Positions 1-5,198 of a stretch of 5,198 bases of DNA are shown piece by piece. The notes under the pieces were generated by a model that did no database searches, was not told the DNA's origin, and saw only the letters and a list, made by a program, of their open reading frames with translations. The position numbers and the translations under genes are program-made. Source of the DNA: Bacillota bacterium. GTDB lineage: Bacteria > Bacillota > Bacilli > Bacillales_B > DSM-18226. The stretch's first letter is position 1; every line of letters begins with the position of its first letter. The DNA lies in assembly GCA_030705665.1 (NCBI GenBank), contig JAUZQA010000320.1:1-5198 (forward strand), given 5' to 3'.

Positions 1-1155
1 TAATGATGCTGAGTTATACCAGATCGCTTTTCCTTCAGTGATAATATGGAACAAGTTATGAGCAAGGTGCCCTGCTAAATCTAAAGGAATAATAGCATAA
101 CCAAATTTAATAAAGTTTTGTTTCACCTTTTCTACAGAACCGCCTGTAATGGTTGCAATTTTTGCAGTTCCAAATAAAAGCCCTACTGGGATTGCCATTG
201 CAATAATAAAGGCAACGGTAAAGTTTATATTATAATTGCTGGTTCCAGTTACAGAACTAATTGCTTTTAGGATGTCTTGCCAAATGGCAATCATCGTAAT
301 GTTTTGTACAAACACAATCCCCATGATGACGGCTGCTAAAAATGTATGTTCAATCATAGGTTTTTTAATTAACCATAGTTCGGATGTAGGCACACGTGGT
401 GAGATCCTGATTGAATCATTTGGACAGTTTTTCACACAGTTTCCGCAAAGATTGCAATCAGCTGATGAATCCATTGTACGAACAAATTGGAACATTGGGC
501 AGCCTTCTGCCTTTTCGCTTCCTTTATAACAAGCTTGTACTTTGCAGGATTTACACACTTCAGGTGTACCGCGAAGCTCCAGGGCACCTGAACGAGAATA
601 GTTTCCTGACAATCCCCCTAGGAAACATAAAGTTTTGCAAAATGTTCTTCTTTCATAAAAGACCGATGTTCCGACTACCATGGTTACAAGTAATAAAAGT
701 AAGTAACCTGATCCTCTGGGATTTTCTACAATTCCCCAAATATGATCACTATACGTAATGGCAATAAAGAATAGGTCAATGAACCAGAGCCCGTATTTTC
801 TTAAAAACTTTGGTGCTGGACGTTCACTGCCAATTGTTTTACGAATAATGTCACTAACCTTACCGAAAGGACAGATCGCACACCAAAACCTGCCGATCAA
901 TACGAAGAACAGTGGGATTAAAGGCCACCACAAGACCCAAGTCAGCGAAGTACCTAGGTTTTTTGACGGGTCAACGGTTCCAGCCACTAATTCATAAACA
1001 ATTCCTGAAAAAACAACGAGCACAATCCATTGAAAGAGGCCAGGATACCATCTGCTTTGGATAAACTTTTTAATTACAGGAACATTTAATAAATTGATCG
1101 GTTGTTTTTCAAGTTTATTTTTCTCTTGGTCTAGTTTATTATTTGGAATTGCCAT
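1..1155 (-). CDS. Polytopic membrane 4Fe-4S (polyferredoxin) protein, NapH/NosR/CcoG-like; C-terminus missing
   Basis: Open from ATG at 1155 to the left edge without a stop (385 residues visible), so the C-terminus lies outside. Hydrophobic segments at about residues 37-59, 71-91, 121-141, 150-167, 270-291, 311-329 and 350-371 indicate a polytopic membrane protein. Membrane-loop cysteines are C92/C95 (WCAICPFG) and C173/C177 (CKTLC). A soluble domain follows with C201, C204, C209 and C219-P, then the classic CxxCxxCxxxCP at C234, C237, C240 and C244, enough for two [4Fe-4S] clusters. A histidine-rich stretch, HLAHNLFH (H363, H366, H370), could hold a metal or haem. This layout is known from NapH, the NosR C-terminal half, YccM and CcoG (a cupric reductase), which pass electrons across or within the membrane. 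It overlaps the end of the Met-rich gene by 17 bp, so the two are surely cotranscribed. The family group is well supported; the exact substrate is unknown. Confidence 0.85.
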   Translation of the reverse strand, partial: MAIPNNKLDQEKNKLEKQPINLLNVPVIKKFIQSRWYPGLFQWIVLVVFSGIVYELVAGTVDPSKNLGTSLTWVLWWPLIPLFFVLIGRFWCAICPFGKVSDIIRKTIGSERPAPKFLRKYGLWFIDLFFIAITYSDHIWGIVENPRGSGYLLLLLVTMVVGTSVFYERRTFCKTLCFLGGLSGNYSRSGALELRGTPEVCKSCKVQACYKGSEKAEGCPMFQFVRTMDSSADCNLCGNCVKNCPNDSIRISPRVPTSELWLIKKPMIEHTFLAAVIMGIVFVQNITMIAIWQDILKAISSVTGTSNYNINFTVAFIIAMAIPVGLLFGTAKIATITGGSVEKVKQNFIKFGYAIIPLDLAGHLAHNLFHIITEGKAIWYNSASL

Positions 1156-1537
1156 CGGTATCATCCTTCCGTCTAAACCATTTATTCCAAACACCAATCA
1201 TAATAAATGCCGCATTTACGGCTCCATAAGTTCCCAAAACCTTTGCATTTGGAGGTGTTTCTTTTATTGGCTTATCTCCCATATCCATGCCTGCCATATT
1301 ATCATCCTGATTTGAACCGCTCATATCCATGTTTTTATCTTTTCCACTCATATCCATATTGCTCATGTCCATGTTTTTATCCTTACCGCTCATGTCCATG
1401 CCTTGCATGCTGCTACTGGAATTCCCGCTTCCATTAGAAGTGGCTGACATTTTCATGTCACCGCCCTTTGCCAGCGCCATTCCTCCACCTGTAAGTACAA
1501 AAACTAGTAAAGCTAAAACTACTATTCTAACCTTCAA
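1139..1537 (-). CDS. Exported methionine-rich, membrane-anchored protein, putative copper binder
   Basis: With the TTG start at 1537 the product has 132 residues. It begins MKVRIVVLALLVFVL, a good signal peptide ending ALA|K. The mature part is dominated by Met, Asp, Ser and Gly: MKM, MQGMDMS, two MDMSGKDKNMDMS units, then MAGMDMG. A hydrophobic segment (VLGTYGAVNAAFIMIGVW) follows with a WFRRKDD basic stop, suggesting a C-terminal anchor with the Met-rich part outside the cell. There is no Cys or His. Clustered MxM motifs are typical of extracytoplasmic copper-handling proteins such as the Met-rich parts of CopA/PcoA; copper binding here is inference. The next gene overlaps its stop, implying translational coupling to the Fe-S membrane protein. 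A GTG at 1546 is in frame, but it sits inside the GAGGTGA sequence that best serves as ribosome binding site for TTG. I do not recognise a named family. Confidence 0.75.
   Translation of the reverse strand: MKVRIVVLALLVFVLTGGGMALAKGGDMKMSATSNGSGNSSSSMQGMDMSGKDKNMDMSNMDMSGKDKNMDMSGSNQDDNMAGMDMGDKPIKETPPNAKVLGTYGAVNAAFIMIGVWNKWFRRKDDTDGNSK
1164..1170 (-). promoter_or_regulatory. Ribosome binding site of the Fe-S membrane protein
   Basis: Reading the minus strand, GGAAGGA lies 8 nt before ATG at 1155, inside the 3' end of the preceding gene. An in-frame ATG at 1164 overlaps this site and cannot use it, so 1155 is the chosen start. Confidence 0.6.
1316..1399 (-). repeat. Two tandem 42-bp units encoding MDMSGKDKNMDMS(N/G)
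   Basis: Units 1399-1358 and 1357-1316 on the minus strand encode 14-residue repeats that differ at one residue. At the DNA level 35 of 42 positions match by my count, and most differences are synonymous. This indicates an in-frame duplication kept under selection for the Met/Asp pattern. Each unit contributes four methionines. Confidence 0.85.
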
Positions 1538-1542
1538 AGCAT

Positions 1543-1549
1543 TCACCTC
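1543..1549 (-). promoter_or_regulatory. Ribosome binding site deciding the TTG start of the Met-rich gene
   Basis: The minus strand reads GAGGTGA, a perfect match to the 3' part of the Bacillus anti-Shine-Dalgarno complement. The GAGG core ends 8 nt before TTG at 1537. The competing GTG start at 1546 lies within this motif and has only a weak GGGAATGAG ahead of it. Confidence 0.6.
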
Positions 1550-1591
1550 ATTCCCAATATGTTTAAATTAATTTTGTTGGTTAACCTATGT

Positions 1592-1621
1592 AATATACAA
1601 TAATGGAAAAGTGTGCAGAAA
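1592..1621 (-). promoter_or_regulatory. Possible sigma-A promoter for the Met-rich/Fe-S operon
   Basis: On the minus strand TTTCTG (1621-1616) and TATATT (1597-1592) are separated by 18 nt, which would start a transcript near 1585, about 48 nt before the TTG start. The -35 match is weak, so this is only the best candidate in an A/T-rich region. No clear operator for a copper or redox regulator was recognised beside it. Confidence 0.3.
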
Positions 1622-1681
1622 CTTTGATTTTTTTTTGTATAAAATTTGTCTTTTATTTTTCCACCTAAAGATAATCTATTC

Positions 1682-1707
1682 AGAAGAAGGGATTCCTTCT
1701 TCTTTTT
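1682..1707 (+). terminator. Intrinsic terminator pointing right, without an upstream gene
   Basis: A perfect 9-bp stem AGAAGAAGG/CCTTCTTCT with a GATT loop is followed on the plus strand by TTTT, then ATTTTATT. The minus strand has no T run after the stem, so the direction is rightward. There is no plus-strand gene to its left in this window. It may end a short RNA, block leftover antisense transcription, or be left over from a rearrangement. Confidence 0.65.
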
Positions 1708-1733
1708 ATTTTATTAAGCTATTTTCCAATGAA

Positions 1734-1767
1734 CCGATAAATTGTCGCAATTTTGACAATTCATCGG
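1734..1767. promoter_or_regulatory. Long interrupted palindrome, candidate upstream activating site
   Basis: The arms CCGATaAATTGTC (1734-1746) and GACAATTcATCGG (1755-1767) are complementary at 12 of 13 positions around an 8-nt centre. The centre lies near -117 relative to the predicted sigma-54 start at about 1868, a normal distance for an enhancer bound by a dimeric Fis-type activator. No T tract follows, so it is not a terminator. The activator encoded at the right edge is the natural candidate to bind here (inference). Confidence 0.55.
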
Positions 1768-1823
1768 CCGTATGAGCCAAGCTTTCGGCTAAAATGACAG
1801 GATTATTTAGTAAAAGTCATATT

Positions 1824-1837
1824 TGAAAGCGTTTTTA
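1824..1837 (+). promoter_or_regulatory. cre-like site for CcpA catabolite repression
   Basis: TGAAAGCGTTTTTA matches the Bacillus cre consensus TGWAARCGYTWNCW at 13 of 14 positions. It ends 4 bp before the -24 element and is centred near -37, where bound CcpA could hinder sigma-54 RNA polymerase or activator looping. Glucose repression of sigma-L operons through cre sites is known in Bacillus, as for the lev operon. Its function here is inferred from sequence. Confidence 0.6.
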
Positions 1838-1841
1838 TAAT

Positions 1842-1857
1842 TGGCACGGTTTTTGCA
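1842..1857 (+). promoter_or_regulatory. Sigma-54 (SigL) -24/-12 promoter of the adh-aldh operon
   Basis: TGGCACG-N4-TTGCA fits the sigma-54 consensus in full. The invariant GG (1843-1844) and GC (1855-1856) are separated by exactly 10 nt. The predicted transcription start is near 1868, 31 nt before the adh ATG. Such promoters need an AAA+ enhancer-binding protein, and one is encoded at the right edge of the window. Confidence 0.92.
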
Positions 1858-1880
1858 AGTTAATAGATTGAATACAAATT

Positions 1881-1890
1881 GAGGGGAGAG
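1881..1890 (+). promoter_or_regulatory. Ribosome binding site of adh
   Basis: GAGGGGAGAG ends 8 nt before ATG 1899. A second in-frame ATG at 1917 (MKAAVV) aligns with the usual N-terminus of ADH-T proteins but has no ribosome binding site in front of it. The start at 1899 is therefore preferred, adding six residues. Confidence 0.65.
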
Positions 1891-1898
1891 ATTTTTTC

Positions 1899-2930
1899 AT
1901 GTATGAAAAAAGATTGATGAAAGCTGCAGTAGTAAATGAATTTAAGCAACAGTTAGAAATTAAGGAAGTGCCTGTACCTGAATTAGAGTATGGCGAAATT
2001 TTAGTTAAGATAAAAGCTTGCGGGGTTTGTCACACTGATTTGCATGCTGCACACGGTGACTGGCCAGTAAAACCGAAATTACCGCTTATTCCAGGACATG
2101 AAGGTGTCGGGATCGTTGAAAAAGTTGGGGAGGGTGTCACTTCGATTAAAGTTGGCGACCGCGTTGGTGTTCCATGGTTATATTCTGCTTGTGGAGAATG
2201 TGAATATTGTTTAACAGGCCGCGAAACATTATGTCCAAATCAATTAAACGCAGGTTATTCAGTGGATGGTGGATATGCTGAATATTGTAAAGCTCCAGCA
2301 AACTATGTGGTTAAAATTCCAGAGAATCTTAACTTTGAAGAAGTAGCACCAATTTTCTGTGCCGGTGTTACTACTTATAAAGCCTTAAAAGTATCAGAAG
2401 CTAAGCCTGGGGATTGGGTAGCAATTTATGGTATTGGCGGTCTGGGGCATGTTGCACTTCAGTATGCCAAAGCGATGGGTTTCAATGTCATTGCAGTTGA
2501 CATCCAGGATGACAAACTTGAATTAGCAAAAGAATTGGGCGCTGATCTTACCATTAATGGATTAAAAGTGGATCCTGTTCAGGAAATTAAAGAAAAAGTA
2601 GGCGGTGTACAATCTGCTGTTAGCGTTGCGGTAACAAGAAAAGCGTTTGAACAAGCTTACGGTTCGGTAAAAAGAGGCGGAACACTGGTCGTTGTCGGAT
2701 TGCCAAATGATGAACTGCCAATTCCTATTTTTGATACTGTGTTAAATGGGGTCACAGTAAAAGGTTCTATCGTAGGAACAAGAAAGGATTTACAGGAATC
2801 CATTGAGTTTGCGGCACAAGGGAAGGTCCGCACAAACATCGAAGTTCAGCCGCTTGATCAAATCAACGATATATTTGATCGTATGGAAAGTGGAAAAATC
2901 AATGGACGTGTGGTTTTATCGATTTCTTAA
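1899..2930 (+). CDS. adhA: Zinc-dependent NAD alcohol dehydrogenase (ADH-T/AdhP type)
   Basis: The 343-residue product oxidises primary alcohols to aldehydes with NAD+ in the cytoplasm, and can run in reverse. It closely follows the Geobacillus ADH-T pattern (about 337 residues, plus six extra N-terminal residues here). Catalytic zinc ligands are C44 (CGVCHTD), H67 (PGHEGVG) and C154. The structural zinc site is C98, C101, C104 and C112. The Rossmann motif GIGGLGH spans 178-184, and D201 at the end of the second beta strand implies NAD rather than NADP. All key residues are present, so the enzyme should be active. It is the first gene after the sigma-54 promoter, with the aldehyde dehydrogenase 74 bp downstream. 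The family is certain; the natural alcohol (ethanol, butanol or other) cannot be told from sequence. Confidence 0.95.
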   Translation: MYEKRLMKAAVVNEFKQQLEIKEVPVPELEYGEILVKIKACGVCHTDLHAAHGDWPVKPKLPLIPGHEGVGIVEKVGEGVTSIKVGDRVGVPWLYSACGECEYCLTGRETLCPNQLNAGYSVDGGYAEYCKAPANYVVKIPENLNFEEVAPIFCAGVTTYKALKVSEAKPGDWVAIYGIGGLGHVALQYAKAMGFNVIAVDIQDDKLELAKELGADLTINGLKVDPVQEIKEKVGGVQSAVSVAVTRKAFEQAYGSVKRGGTLVVVGLPNDELPIPIFDTVLNGVTVKGSIVGTRKDLQESIEFAAQGKVRTNIEVQPLDQINDIFDRMESGKINGRVVLSIS

Positions 2931-2992
2931 AAACTTTAAGGGTCAAGTTTCTTTCTTATATAACTCTATGAATTTATTAAATAATGCGGGAT

Positions 2993-2999
2993 GGAGTGA
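2993..2999 (+). promoter_or_regulatory. Ribosome binding site setting the aldehyde dehydrogenase start
   Basis: GGAGTGA lies with its GGAG core 8 nt before ATG 3005. The in-frame ATG at 2984 lies upstream of this motif and has only A/T-rich sequence before it, and the ATG at 2999 overlaps the motif. The 74-bp gap after adh has no convincing terminator, so both genes probably share one mRNA. Confidence 0.6.
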
Positions 3000-3004
3000 T
3001 GTTG

Positions 3005-4498
3005 ATGCAAAACTTAAGTACAAAAGGAACCGGAGTAAGTCCAAGAATAGATGATTTTTTAAAGGGGGTAAAGAAACTTTATATAAACGGCCAATGGGTT
3101 GAAGCCCTTACCGGTAGAACATTCCTAACAGTTAACCCGGCAACGGGAGAAAAGCTGGCCGATGTGGCAGAGGCCGGTCCGGGAGATGTTGATGCAGCTG
3201 TAAAAGCAGCCAGAGAAGCATTTGACCATGGACCTTGGTCTAAAATGGGAACAGCTGAAAGAAGCCGTCTCATCTATAAGTTAGCTGATTTAATGGAAGA
3301 ACATAAACAAGAACTGGCGGAACTTGAGACATTGGATAATGGGAAGCCACTTCGTGAAACAATGAATGCAGATGTTCCATTAGCGATTGAGCATTTTCGA
3401 TATTTTGCGGGCTGGGCAACAAAAATTGTGGGACAAACCATCCCGGTACAAGGTAACTTTTTTAACTACACTCGTCATGAGGCATTGGGGGTAGTCGGAC
3501 AAATCATCCCTTGGAACTTCCCATTGTTAATGGCTGCATGGAAACTGGGTGCTGCGCTGGCCGCGGGTTGTACGATTGTCTTGAAACCAGCTGAACAAAC
3601 GCCACTTTCAGCTTTATATTTAGCCAAATTAATAGAGGAAGCAGGATTTCCGAAAGGGGTTGTCAACATTGTACCTGGTTTTGGGCAAACAGCCGGCGCA
3701 CCGCTGACGGACCATCCATTAGTGGATAAGATTGCTTTTACTGGTTCAACTCCTGTTGGAAAAGCAATTATGAGAAAAGCAAGTGATTCATTGAAACGGG
3801 TAACCCTTGAGCTTGGCGGGAAATCACCTAACATTATTTTGCCGGATGCCGACCTTTCAAAAGCGGTGCCTGGTGCATTGATGGGCATTATGTTTAACCA
3901 AGGGCAAGTTTGCTGTGCGGGAAGCCGTTTGTATGTTCAAAAGAAACTGTACGACAATGTCGTAGCTGATTTAGTATCGCTTACAAAGGACATTAAACAA
4001 GGCAATGGGCTGCTCCGGGAAACGACAATGGGGCCGCTGATCTCTAAACAACAGCAAAATCGTGTAAAAGGATACATTGATAAAGGGATCGAAGAAGGAG
4101 CAGAAGTATTGGCAGGGGGTAACATTCCATTCGATAAAGGTTATTTTGTTTCTCCGACGATTTTTGCAGATGTCGATCATTCGATGACGATTGCGAAAGA
4201 AGAAATTTTTGGCCCAGTCGTCGCAGCTATGCCATTTGATGATTTGGATGATCTCATAGAAAAAGCAAATGATTCCGATTTCGGGCTGGCTGCAGGTGTT
4301 TGGACACAGGACATCAAAAAGGCTCATTATCTTGCCCACCGAGTAAAAGCAGGCACAGTTTGGGTGAATTGTTACAATGTATTTGATGCAGCAAGCCCGT
4401 TTGGAGGTTACAAGCAGTCCGGTATCGGCCGTGAAATGGGCAGCTATGCATTGGAAAATTATACTGAAGTAAAAAGCGTTTGGGTGAATATGGATTAA
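3005..4498 (+). CDS. dhaS: NAD(P)-dependent aldehyde dehydrogenase, DhaS-like
   Basis: This 497-residue cytoplasmic enzyme of the ALDH superfamily oxidises aldehydes to carboxylic acids. From the ATG at 3005, visible landmarks are IPWNFP with oxyanion-hole N171, KPAEQTP (K194, cofactor binding), the FTGSTPVG turn at about 246-252, LELGGK with general base E269, and FNQGQVCCAGSR with catalytic C303. KEEIFGPV follows near 398-405, then the C-terminal SPFGGYKQSGIGREMG. The length is normal for the family, and the sequence resembles Bacillus subtilis DhaS over its whole span, including the TEVKSVWVN end. It probably consumes the aldehyde made by the adjacent alcohol dehydrogenase, which would protect the cell from aldehyde and give a second NADH. 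A longer start at 2984 is possible but less well supported. The symbol is by resemblance; the physiological substrate is unknown. Confidence 0.95.
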   Translation: MQNLSTKGTGVSPRIDDFLKGVKKLYINGQWVEALTGRTFLTVNPATGEKLADVAEAGPGDVDAAVKAAREAFDHGPWSKMGTAERSRLIYKLADLMEEHKQELAELETLDNGKPLRETMNADVPLAIEHFRYFAGWATKIVGQTIPVQGNFFNYTRHEALGVVGQIIPWNFPLLMAAWKLGAALAAGCTIVLKPAEQTPLSALYLAKLIEEAGFPKGVVNIVPGFGQTAGAPLTDHPLVDKIAFTGSTPVGKAIMRKASDSLKRVTLELGGKSPNIILPDADLSKAVPGALMGIMFNQGQVCCAGSRLYVQKKLYDNVVADLVSLTKDIKQGNGLLRETTMGPLISKQQQNRVKGYIDKGIEEGAEVLAGGNIPFDKGYFVSPTIFADVDHSMTIAKEEIFGPVVAAMPFDDLDDLIEKANDSDFGLAAGVWTQDIKKAHYLAHRVKAGTVWVNCYNVFDAASPFGGYKQSGIGREMGSYALENYTEVKSVWVNMD

Positions 4499-4515
4499 AG
4501 TATTCTGCTTATTCA

Positions 4516-4558
4516 AAGATGAAAGCACCTCAATTAGACAGGTGCTTTCATCTTTTTT
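4516..4558 (+). terminator. Strong intrinsic terminator of the adh-aldh operon
   Basis: A 13-bp perfect stem GATGAAAGCACCT/AGGTGCTTTCATC, extendable by flanking A-T pairs, has a 9-nt loop and is followed by six T. It starts 18 bp after the aldehyde dehydrogenase stop. On the minus strand only three T follow the stem, so it may also serve, less efficiently, as the end of the converging regulator gene whose stop is at 4565. Confidence 0.9.
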
Positions 4559-4564
4559 AGTATC

Positions 4565-5198
4565 TTATTTGATATTTTGAAATTCAGGGCTGCCTTTTTT
4601 TTCGTTTAAGAGGTAACGAAGTTTTCTCATCGTAATTTGTAATCTTTTTGCGGCTTCTTTTCGATTACCATGCGCATCTTTTAAGGTTTGTAAAATGAAG
4701 GCCTTTCCTACTTGTGACTCTAGTGTTTTAATTTGTAAAAGAACATCCTCAAGGCTGAATCCCTCTTTTTGTTTGAAAACGGCAAGAATTTCATTGGTCC
4801 ACTTTTGCAAGTAACTTTCCACTTGATTTTCCTGCCTTCCTAAATCTGCTGGTTTCATTGCTTTTTCAGGGACAGACGATCTTGCAGCATGATTGGAAAA
4901 AGGTAAGTCGGCAGCAGTAATTACACTGCGGGTTGAATCAGCTAATGTAACGATTCTTGTAATAAAATTGGATAATTCGCGAATATTCCCCGGCCATTCA
5001 TAGTTTTGCAGTACCTCCATGGCATCCTGTGAGAAAGTGATATCAATGTTTGAATATCGCTCTAGGCAATGCTCGATCAACAAAGGGATGTCCTCCTTTC
5101 GTTCACGAAGTGCCGGAATCTTTAAATGAACGACATTTAAACGATAGAATAAATCTTCCCTAAACTTCTTTTGTTGCACAGCTTGATGGAGGTTTTCA
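4565..5198 (-). CDS. Sigma-54-dependent enhancer-binding transcriptional activator, C-terminal part
   Basis: The reading frame is open to the right edge (about 210 residues visible), so the N-terminal sensor domain, Walker A/B and GAFTGA loop lie outside the window. Visible parts: the AAA+ arginine-finger region FREDLFYRLNVV with both arginines, PALRERKEDIPLLI, and the sensor II motif WPGNIREL. A roughly 95-residue linker follows, then a Fis-type helix-turn-helix near the end (NRKEAAKRLQ-ITMRKLRYLL). These proteins hydrolyse ATP to open sigma-54 promoters and bind as dimers to upstream palindromes. It converges on the adh-aldh operon, which has a perfect sigma-54 promoter, so it is probably its dedicated activator (inference). 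AcoR-like architecture is likely but cannot be shown, as the sensor is missing. The missing N-terminus is a window effect; nothing suggests the gene is broken. Confidence 0.92.
   Translation of the reverse strand, partial: ENLHQAVQQKKFREDLFYRLNVVHLKIPALRERKEDIPLLIEHCLERYSNIDITFSQDAMEVLQNYEWPGNIRELSNFITRIVTLADSTRSVITAADLPFSNHAARSSVPEKAMKPADLGRQENQVESYLQKWTNEILAVFKQKEGFSLEDVLLQIKTLESQVGKAFILQTLKDAHGNRKEAAKRLQITMRKLRYLLNEKKGSPEFQNIK

Larger units (their letters stand above)
1538..1898. other. Divergent intergenic region, control region of both operons
   Basis: No coding sequence is supported here. The left half (1550-1680) is A/T-rich, with a run of nine T near 1624-1635 and candidate sigma-A promoter elements on both strands. 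The right half carries, in order, an orphan rightward terminator, a 13-bp-arm interrupted palindrome, a cre-like box and the sigma-54 promoter. A smaller inverted repeat, AGCC-N8-GGCT (1775-1790), sits between the palindrome and the promoter and may be a second weak regulator half-site. Confidence 0.7.

Noticed and set aside
236..997. Three plus-strand open frames of 79-115 codons
   Set aside because: All are antisense to the continuous Fe-S membrane protein frame, which has clear cysteine motifs and membrane segments.
1316..1399. Tandem repeats considered as a CRISPR-like or mobile-element repeat
   Set aside because: Units are directly adjacent without spacers and stay in frame within a coding sequence.
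1772..1792. Six-codon open frame starting ATG AGC CAA
   Set aside because: It lies upstream of the predicted transcription start, has no ribosome binding site, and is too short to be meaningful.
2931..2950. Inverted repeat AAACTT/AAGTTT just after adh, considered as a terminator
   Set aside because: The stem is only 6 bp, A/T-rich and lacks a proper T tract. It is unlikely to separate adh from the aldehyde dehydrogenase.
2935..2970. Possible separate sigma-A promoter for the aldehyde dehydrogenase (TATATAAC near 2957-2964)
   Set aside because: No acceptable -35 box at the right distance; A/T-rich sequence gives such -10 matches easily.
3475..3888. Minus-strand open frame of 137 codons
   Set aside because: Antisense to conserved ALDH motifs, with no domain of its own.
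3971..4528. Minus-strand open frame of 185 codons opposite the aldehyde dehydrogenase
   Set aside because: It lies antisense to a complete, motif-rich enzyme gene, shows no recognisable domain, and its composition (many Cys, Phe and Ile in odd runs) is that of a shadow frame.

Overview
The window looks like a chromosomal segment from a low-GC Gram-positive of the Bacillus group. Three things point there: strong AGGAGG/GAGGTGA-type ribosome binding sites, proteins closely resembling Bacillus/Geobacillus enzymes (an ADH-T-like alcohol dehydrogenase and a DhaS-like aldehyde dehydrogenase), and a CcpA-type cre box beside a SigL (sigma-54) promoter. Homology calls come from recognising family sequences by eye; no search was run.

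Left part (1-1537, minus strand): a two-gene unit. The first gene encodes a small exported methionine-rich protein with a C-terminal membrane anchor and a 14-residue tandem duplication. The second overlaps it and encodes a polytopic membrane protein with two CxxC/CxxxC loop motifs and a two-cluster ferredoxin domain (NapH/NosR/CcoG/YccM-like). It runs off the left edge. The pair suggests an envelope redox function that may involve copper.

Middle (1538-1898): a divergent intergenic region of about 360 bp. It holds an intrinsic terminator pointing right with no gene in front of it, a long interrupted palindrome, a near-consensus cre box, and an essentially perfect -24/-12 sigma-54 promoter.

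Right part (1899-4498, plus strand): a zinc, NAD-dependent alcohol dehydrogenase followed by an NAD(P)-dependent aldehyde dehydrogenase, closed by a strong terminator. Together they would oxidise a primary alcohol to the aldehyde and then the carboxylic acid. Converging on them from the right edge (4565-5198, minus strand) is the C-terminal part of a sigma-54 enhancer-binding activator. The layout therefore reads as a self-contained alcohol-oxidation regulon: activator, palindromic upstream site, sigma-54 promoter, catabolite-repression site and two-step oxidation operon.
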